DNA from: Tiliqua scincoides
Lineage: Eukaryota > Chordata > Lepidosauria > Squamata > Scincidae
Direction of reading: 5' to 3'
DNA length: 64,000 bases
Assembly: GCF_035046505.1 (NCBI RefSeq)
Contig: NC_089823.1
Location: 35,264,388-35,328,387, forward strand
Translations under genes and position numbers: made by a program
The notes under the pieces: model-generated
The model's database searches: none
What the model was told of the DNA's origin: nothing
What the model saw: the letters and a program-made list of their open reading frames with translations, nothing else
Part shown: positions 58,409 through 64,000 of the stretch, in pieces
How the letters are laid out: each line of letters begins with the position of its first letter
How positions within the stretch are numbered: the stretch's first letter is position 1

Positions 58409-58785
58409 AGCACGTGGGGAAGATCAAGAGATCATCATCTCTTGCATTAAGGATGCATTAATCGCTGCTGATTGATCAAAGACTTCGGCTTTGCATCCTG
58501 GAATTTTAGTTGGTTAAGCTCAATGATCAATGAGAACTTCCTCCACCTGTAGGGCGCGTCCCTTTGTGCTTTGCATTGTACAGACCTTGACTGCTGATTG
58601 ATTCCTAGCTATCAGGTTTCTTTGCAGGGTACGACTTTGCAGAACTTGCAAGAGGCATCAAGCAAGAACCGTAGGAAGGAGGGAGGGAGGGGCCAGGAAC
58701 AGCGGGTGTGCTGCTTTCCAGCTGCAAGCTTGGGAAGGAGGGGAAGTTCAAGGAAGGCACAAAAAAAGCTACAGCCAGGAAAGGG

Positions 58786-58859
58786 AGGCACCGCTGGGAT
58801 TCGAACCCAGGATCTCCTGTTTACTAGACAGGCGCTTTAACCAGCTAAGCCACGGCGCC
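58786..58859 (-). tRNA. tRNA-Thr (AGT)
   Basis: On the minus strand this is a 74-nt cloverleaf. The acceptor GGCGCCG pairs with CGGTGCC (with wobble), the anticodon loop CTAGTAA gives AGT, and the B box is GGTTCGAATCC. A run of seven A at 58761-58767 on the plus strand is the T-run terminator. No intron. Confidence 0.97.
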
Positions 58860-59240
58860 TAATATTGGGAGGGCACCTTTGCCAGAGCACTCTCTAAAGA
58901 ATAGTGTTTCTGGGGCTAAAAGTTTCTGCAAAGTGCAACTGTTGCTGCCTGTTTCCCAGCAGGGCAGATCTGTCACTTTGAAACACTGTGTGTTAAATTA
59001 AACTGCTCGCGGGTTACTATCGTTGTTGTAAAAGCCTGAATTGTCCTACTGTCCGCAGAGGAAGGTGTCCTTCTTTGTTGCTTGGATCAGCACAGCAGCC
59101 ATCCTAGACAGGGAAAAAAGTTTCTTTTTCTGCCCCTGGCCCAGATCAAGGCTATGAATTGCAGGCTAGGTCAGCGCCTCCTAAGGGCCACTAGTATCTG
59201 CTGCTGCTGTACACACACGCCCCACCAAGATTCAGATTAA

Positions 59241-59326
59241 GGCTACAATCCACACTTTCCTGGGAGTAAGCCCCACTGACTATCATGAGACTTACGTCTG
59301 AGTAGACATGCATAGGATTGGGCTGC
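59241..59326. mobile_element. Short palindromic MITE copy
   Basis: It carries ACTTTCCTGGGAGTAAGCCC and ACGTCTGAGTAGACATGCAT inverted halves. Confidence 0.65.
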
Positions 59327-59487
59327 TAGATGCAAATGTCAGTGGATGAATTACAGCCCAGTCTTCTCCACAATCACTGGGCAGATCTGAAAGAAAAGGG
59401 CAGCTCGCATGTGGGCACGATCCCCATTGAAGTTGAAGGCCAAGAGGGGCTGGGGGTGGCTGCCTGTTTTGCTTCCAACGTGAAAAC

Positions 59488-59830
59488 ATAAAAGCCCTGA
59501 TAGATCAGGCCCAAGGTCGTTCTAGTCCAGCTTCCTGTATCTCACAGTGGCCCACCAAATACCCCTGGAAGCAGGCAAGACTATAAGAGACCTGCCACTC
59601 ACTCCCTTGCACCTGGCATTCTGAGTCAGCCTACTTCTAACACCAGGAGGCTGCATATACCCTTTGATTGACTTTTCCTCCCTAAATCTGCTCCATCCCC
59701 TTTCAAAGGCATCTAAGGCCAAGTACCAACATCCTGTGGCAAGGAGTTCCACAGTTTAAAAAGCATGCTTGGTAAAGAATTTCTGGGTAAAGAAAACAAT
59801 TTATTTCTGGGTAAAGAAATATTTTCTTTT
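59488..59830 (-). repeat. CR1 LINE fragment (RT C-terminus plus 3' UTR)
   Basis: It runs from GATAGATCAGGCCCAAGGTC through AGGAGTTCCACAGTTTAAAA. Near 59775-59825 the TTTCTGGGTAAAGAAA segment is locally duplicated. Confidence 0.75.
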
Positions 59831-59838
59831 TTCTAGTC

Positions 59839-60035
59839 CAGGGGCCTCCAAACTTTTTGGCCAGAGGGCTGCATCAAATATCTGGCGTGGAGGGCCAGAA
59901 AAAAGTTTAAATATAAAATTTAAATAAATAAATTAGATGGAACTTAGATGAGTGAATAAATGAATGAATGGGTTCATTCATTCAACCTCTCTGGCCCTCA
60001 GAACACCCTCCAGACACAATCAGAGCTCAGTTCTG
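59839..60035. mobile_element. hAT fragment (left end only), same family as 17056
   Basis: It begins CAGGGGCCTCCAAACTTTTT and continues through AGGGCTGCATCAAATATC and a TAAATAAATAAATT tract like the 17056 copy. The right end is missing. Confidence 0.6.
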
Positions 60036-60097
60036 ATCATGTTCAGTTGAGTACAGCAGCATTTCAAAGGCTAATCCATCCAGAAGGATAATGTGTA

Positions 60098-60620
60098 ATT
60101 GGTCCGTGGAACTCCTTGCCACAGGATGTAGGGGTGATGGCATCTGGCATAGATGCGTTTAAAAAGGAGACTGGACAGATTTCTGGAGGAAAAGTCCATC
60201 ATGGGTTACAGGTTTGTGGAACTCCTTGCCACAGGATGTGGTTATGGCACCTAGCCTAAAATATCTTTCAAAAGGGTTTGGACAGATTTCTGGAGGAAAA
60301 GTCCAGCACAGGTTACAAGCTGTGATGGGTCTGTGCCACCTCCTGGTTTTTGTTTTAATTATTACATCATTACATGTAATTAGTCAGTGGAACTCCTTGC
60401 CCCAGGATGTGCTGATGGCATCTGGCCTGGATGCTTTTAAAAAGGGAACTGGACAGATATCTGGAGGAAGGTCCATCACAGGTTACAAACTGTAATTGGT
60501 ATGTGCAACCTCCTAGTTTTAGATAAAGGTGACCTCAGAATGCCAGATGCAAGGGAGGGGCACCAGGAGATTTTGCAAATTTCTTGTTGTCTTGTGTGCA
60601 TCAACAAGCTCTTCATATAC
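60098..60620 (+). repeat. CR1 LINE 3' region with the RT C-terminal segment present three times
   Basis: GTGGAACTCCTTGCC-CAGGATGT occurs near 60106, 60213 and 60387, each followed by a GACAGAT-TCTGGAGGAA segment. Only the last continues into the 3' UTR (AATGCCAGATGCAAGGGAGG). This is either partial tandem duplication or three successive insertions. Confidence 0.75.
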
Positions 60621-60645
60621 TCTTATGAAGAGCTTTGAGCACGTT

Positions 60646-60719
60646 GGCCGGTTAGCTCAGTTGGTTAGAGCGTGGTGCTAATAACGCCAAGGTCGCGGGT
60701 TCGATCCCCGTACGGGCCA
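60646..60719 (+). tRNA. tRNA-Ile (AAT)
   Basis: This is a 74-nt tRNA. The acceptor GGCCGGT pairs with ACGGGCC (wobble), then A. The anticodon loop CTAATAA gives AAT. A box TTAGCTCAGTTGG and B box GGTTCGATCCC are intact. TTTT at 60725-60728 is the terminator. Confidence 0.97.
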
Positions 60720-61137
60720 GTTGCTTTTATTCACTAAATGCTTTGCCTGTCATGCAACCTTTAGTATGACTTTTTTTTACCCACTTGCACTTTTGCTTGC
60801 AAATTTAGTAACAGAAACTTTTGCTCTGTTTTTGTCAACGGGAATTTAGGCAGAAGCAGTTTCTTGCTTCCCAGTTGCTGGCTGGATCATAATCACGTGT
60901 TGCAATTAGCTACTAAACAGTTCAAATAAAACATTTCCTTTCCTCTTGACTGCACAAAAGGGTTTCTTGCCATGCCTTGGTGCATGTCCCCTGATGCTCC
61001 CCAAATGGAGGAACAGGGCTGGCAAAACAGATGCTTGGCTTCCTGTTGAGCATCCTCTTCCAAAATTAGAATCATACTTGAAACCAAACAAAAAATGGCA
61101 CAGATTGGTTGGCATCCTGTTGGCACAGGAAACAAGT

Positions 61138-61209
61138 TGCCGTGACTCGGATTCGAACCGAGGTTGCTGCGGCCACAACGCAGAGTACTAACCACTATAC
61201 GATCACGGC
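61138..61209 (-). tRNA. tRNA-His (GTG)
   Basis: On the minus strand this is a 72-nt tRNA. The acceptor GCCGTGA pairs with TCACGGC, then A. The anticodon loop TTGTGGC gives GTG. The B box is GGTTCGAATCC. A-runs at 61088-61095 on the plus strand provide the terminator. Confidence 0.97.
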
Positions 61210-61319
61210 GCACCACTGCTCACCTGCGAAACAGTCTCTGGAACCAACTACATCAACCTGAGTACAGGCTATCCTGGGTGATTGATTGCATTGACTTCAG
61301 GAGAGAAGTAAAATATCTT

Positions 61320-61376
61320 TGCCATGACTGAGATTCGAACCCAGGTTGCTGTGGCCACAACGAAAAGTACTAATTA
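61320..61376 (-). pseudogene. Truncated tRNA-His copy
   Basis: The minus strand matches the 3' two-thirds of the neighbouring tRNA-His (anticodon and T arms, GGTTCGAATC). The 5' third with the A box is lost and the anticodon stem is changed, so it should not fold or be transcribed normally. It is 110 bp from the intact gene. Confidence 0.85.
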
Positions 61377-61476
61377 CGGGGTGCCACTGGGAGGAGGAGC
61401 CTGCTCCTCTGGAAGTAGCTATAGCACTGGCTTCCAATCCCAGGCAGCAGCAGCACATACGAACAGAATGTTCTCA

Positions 61477-61754
61477 AGGCTGCAATCCTATCCACTCTTT
61501 CCTGGAAGACCTATTGACTATAATGAGGCTCTGAGCCCAATCCTATGTGTGTCTACTCAGAAGTAAGTCCCATTAGAGTCAATGGGGCTTACTCCCAGGA
61601 AAGTGTGGATAGGATTGGGCTGTTACTTCTCAGTAGACATGCATAGGGTTGGGCTCTGAGGCTGCAATCCTATCCCCACTTTCCTGAGAGTAAGCCCCAC
61701 TGATGTTCATGGGACTCACTTCTGAGTACACATGCATAGGATTGGGTTCTAAAA
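61477..61754. mobile_element. Cluster of three short palindromic MITE copies
   Basis: Successive copies near 61477-61530, 61535-61621 and 61655-61752 carry TCTACTCAGAAGTAAG or its inverse and GGATAGGATTGGGCT ends. Whether this is tandem duplication or repeated insertion cannot be told. Confidence 0.7.
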
Positions 61755-61938
61755 GTTTCTTTGATCAACCAACTACTGTACTTCTGAAAACTTGTCACAA
61801 GATATTAGAAATAGTGGATATATGGGTGGAAATTTAGATTATTAAGATATAAAACTGTAAGTAATTAGAACATTCAATTTCGCCCATGCTACACTATTAG
61901 AGATATTCTTTGTATTTTAAATACTTTTTAATGTACCT

Positions 61939-62015
61939 TTAATAATAATAATAATAATAATAATAAAACTTTATTTTTATCCCGCCCTTCTCCCTAACGG
62001 GACCCAGGGCGGCAA
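61939..62015. repeat. (AAT)n microsatellite followed by LINE/SINE tail fragment
   Basis: An (AAT)n run of about nine units leads into TTATTTTTATCCCGCCCTTC and GACCCAGGGCGGC, a common reptile retroposon 3' end in inverse orientation. Confidence 0.6.
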
Positions 62016-62099
62016 TAACTTTAATGTTATTGTCTGTTTTTTATTCTTTTCTTGTGTTTTTTTCCTTTTTCCTTTATTATTATAAATAAATGAAACAAA

Positions 62100-62735
62100 A
62101 AATAAATTTAATGATAATAATGAGGGAAAAGATGAGACTGTCGCATCTGATACACAGGTGCATAAGAATGTGCAGACAGATTACAAAGTCAGACACAATA
62201 GAGTTGTAAAAGTAATCCATTGGTCATTATGCAAAAAGTACAATCTGCCAGCATTGAAAAATGTTTGGGAACATCAGGTTGAGAAGGTGTTGGAGAACAA
62301 ACCTTCAAGTCAAGATCTTGTGCAATTTTAAAATTCAAACGGACTGACACCTTGAACATAATACACCAGATATAAAAATAATAGACAATTAAATTGTCTA
62401 ATTGATATCGCAATTACTGGAGATGCTAGAGTCGATGAAGAAGAGCTAGAAAAAATGACAAAATACCAAGACATGGCCATTGAAATCACACCAAAACATA
62501 CCAAAGTGTCCTCATTGTCATCAGGGCACTTGGAACAATTTCAAAAAGTTTTGTGAACTACTTTAAACTGCAGCTTACTGAAATAACACCATCAGATCTT
62601 CAAAAAATGGCACTTTTAGGAACATCATACATACTGCACTGATATCTAGTTGATACTTAGGTCTGAGACTTGTATCAATAGCTCAGCACCAGTGTACAGC
62701 TGTGTTTCATGAAATTTGGATAATAATAATAATAG
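62100..62735 (+). repeat. R4/Dong-like LINE 3' fragment, degraded
   Basis: Broken frames encode YQDMAIEI / VIRALGTISKSFVNYF / LQKMALLGTSYIL-like pieces, the region downstream of the RT domain in R4/Dong-type LINEs as I recall it. It ends in (AAT)n. It is heavily degraded, so the clade assignment is tentative. Confidence 0.5.
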
Positions 62736-62737
62736 AA

Positions 62738-63120
62738 TAGAAGATTAAGAACTGGAGAAAATCACCAAGTATAAAGTCCTACAAACAGAAATTGAAAGAC
62801 TGTGGCACAAGAAAGCAAGAGTATTCCCAACACTCATAGGGGCCTTGGGTGCTATCCCAAAACACCTGGAAATGCACTTGGACATTATCAGGATGAGCAC
62901 AAATACAATCAGCCAATTACAAAAGGCCACCTTACTAGGAACAACACATTAACTATGTACAATGTAAAATTTACAATATTTGTAACGTTAACAATATAAA
63001 AACAAAAAATTGATGCCTATCCTAGGTCCTTGGGAAGGACCCAATAGGTGGATATCTACAAAATCCAGTCAAAAACAACATGACTGTGTGAAAATTGAAT
63101 AATAATAATATCCCACATCC
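62738..63120 (+). repeat. R4/Dong-like LINE 3' end, second copy
   Basis: An uninterrupted piece reads KYKVLQTEIERLWHKKARVF, then LIGALGAIPKHLEMHL and ISQLQKATLLGTTH. A short 3' UTR (GTCCTTGGGAAGGACCCAAT) and an (AAT)n tail follow. It lies directly after the previous copy, in the same orientation. Confidence 0.55.
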
Positions 63121-63259
63121 ACCCCCACCACTGATGCACTCGGGTCTCAGAAAGATGCTTTCCTTGAAACTTGCCATCATACCCACTTTAAGTGCAATTA
63201 CTAATCAGATTGCATACCTTTTAACAAGATTATAATCCACAATTACAATCCAAGATTAT

Positions 63260-64000
63260 AATCCTGGGGGCTGGGGATAAGAATAGGCCCTCAGTTTGGC
63301 TGTACTTGTCGTAAGAGGCGACTAAACATCCACCGGGTAGATGGGACTCCTTAGCCTGGGAAGGCAGCTCATCTGAGAGAAGGAAAACTCTGATCCCAAA
63401 CCTCCACTGCCTTGTGGCTACATCCAGTTATGGAAAAGGCTTCAGGAGTCAACCTCAAGGCAAAATCCGGAGCCGGAGTCCCTGAGGCAGTTCATGGCTG
63501 AACACAGTCACGTTCTGGCAACTCCTGCGACGCCGCTGGAACCAACCGTATTGGCCTCTGCCTTTCCATTGGACCATTTCAGAGACGTGGAGAGGGGGGA
63601 TTTGCTGCATGGGTAACAGCCTATCCTCCATACCTACTTTACCCAGGCTTTGCGCACTGGAGAGGACACTGTTCCAGAACCACCATTCAGAGTGCGATAC
63701 CATAGTCTTCTGAGACTGAAGGATGCCAACAACAATAATCCACAGCATTAATTAGGTTGGACATGCATCATATTGCAGAGTGTAGTGTCGAGGACACCAG
63801 CAGCTCCCTGAACGGCTGAGAATGGCGAGACCTTGAAGCAGCTGCTGAGTGATTCCACCTGCCTTTCCTCCCTTTTCAAGCCATGTGAAGATACAGACTT
63901 CTTGCTGCGTCCACACCTAAACTGACACCATGACATCACAAAGGACTCACTATGGCAGTTGCAATCCTCGCCAGTAAAAATAATAATAATTATTATTAAC
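63260..64000 (+). repeat. Unclassified interspersed repeat with (AAT)n tail
   Basis: Contains GTCGTAAGAGGCGACTAAAC, CCATAGTCTTCTGAGACTGA and AGGATGCCAACAAC, phrases I associate with abundant lizard repeats but cannot name. It runs into an AATAATAATAATTATTATT end at the window edge. No gene is seen. Confidence 0.45.

Overview
The window is vertebrate nuclear DNA, most likely from a squamate reptile (lizard-like). Evidence for this is spliced genes with GT/AG introns and close matches to vertebrate proteins. The interspersed repeats also fit: CR1 LINEs ending in TTCTTATG repeats, R4/Dong-like LINE tails with (AAT)n, tRNA-derived SINEs, and many short hAT, piggyBac, pogo and Harbinger-like DNA transposons. 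The species call is inference from repeat content.

Three host genes are present. TIPRL (TIP41-like, PP2A regulator) lies on the minus strand at the left edge; its first four coding exons are at 4457 down to 823 and the rest is outside the window. GPR161 (ciliary orphan GPCR, Hedgehog repressor) is on the plus strand, with a CpG-rich promoter and probable non-coding first exon near 11.5-11.9 kb and five coding exons from 14228 to 22687. They add up to exactly 522 codons (521 residues). TTF2 (SWI2/SNF2-type transcription termination factor 2) is on the plus strand from 31327 to 55420; 23 exons join in frame to 1154 codons (1153 residues). TIPRL and GPR161 are head to head with about 7 kb between them, GPR161 and TTF2 are tandem.

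Downstream of TTF2 (57.2-61.4 kb) is a small scattered tRNA cluster: Leu-CAG (+), Thr-AGT (-), Ile-AAT (+), His-GTG (-) and a truncated His copy. The last 2.5 kb are R4-like LINE ends and an unclassified repeat with an (AAT)n tail.

Most of the rest is transposon debris, much of it with readable target-site duplications (TSDs). It includes hAT elements (8 bp), piggyBac-like elements (TTAA), pogo-like elements (TA), a nearly full-length mariner in a TTF2 intron (TA) and a numerous Harbinger-like MITE family (3-bp TNA). Several are nested: hAT in CR1, hAT in pogo, CR1 in CR1, and hAT in an 11-bp minisatellite. The three genes do not form one pathway; their adjacency is a matter of synteny. I see no clear new biological system. 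The best leads are a PCNA-interacting-peptide-like motif in TTF2, a weak TTF2 exon 5 splice donor with read-through potential, a GPR161 upstream ORF, a 300-bp palindrome, the 11-bp minisatellite upstream of TTF2, and MITE families that share termini.
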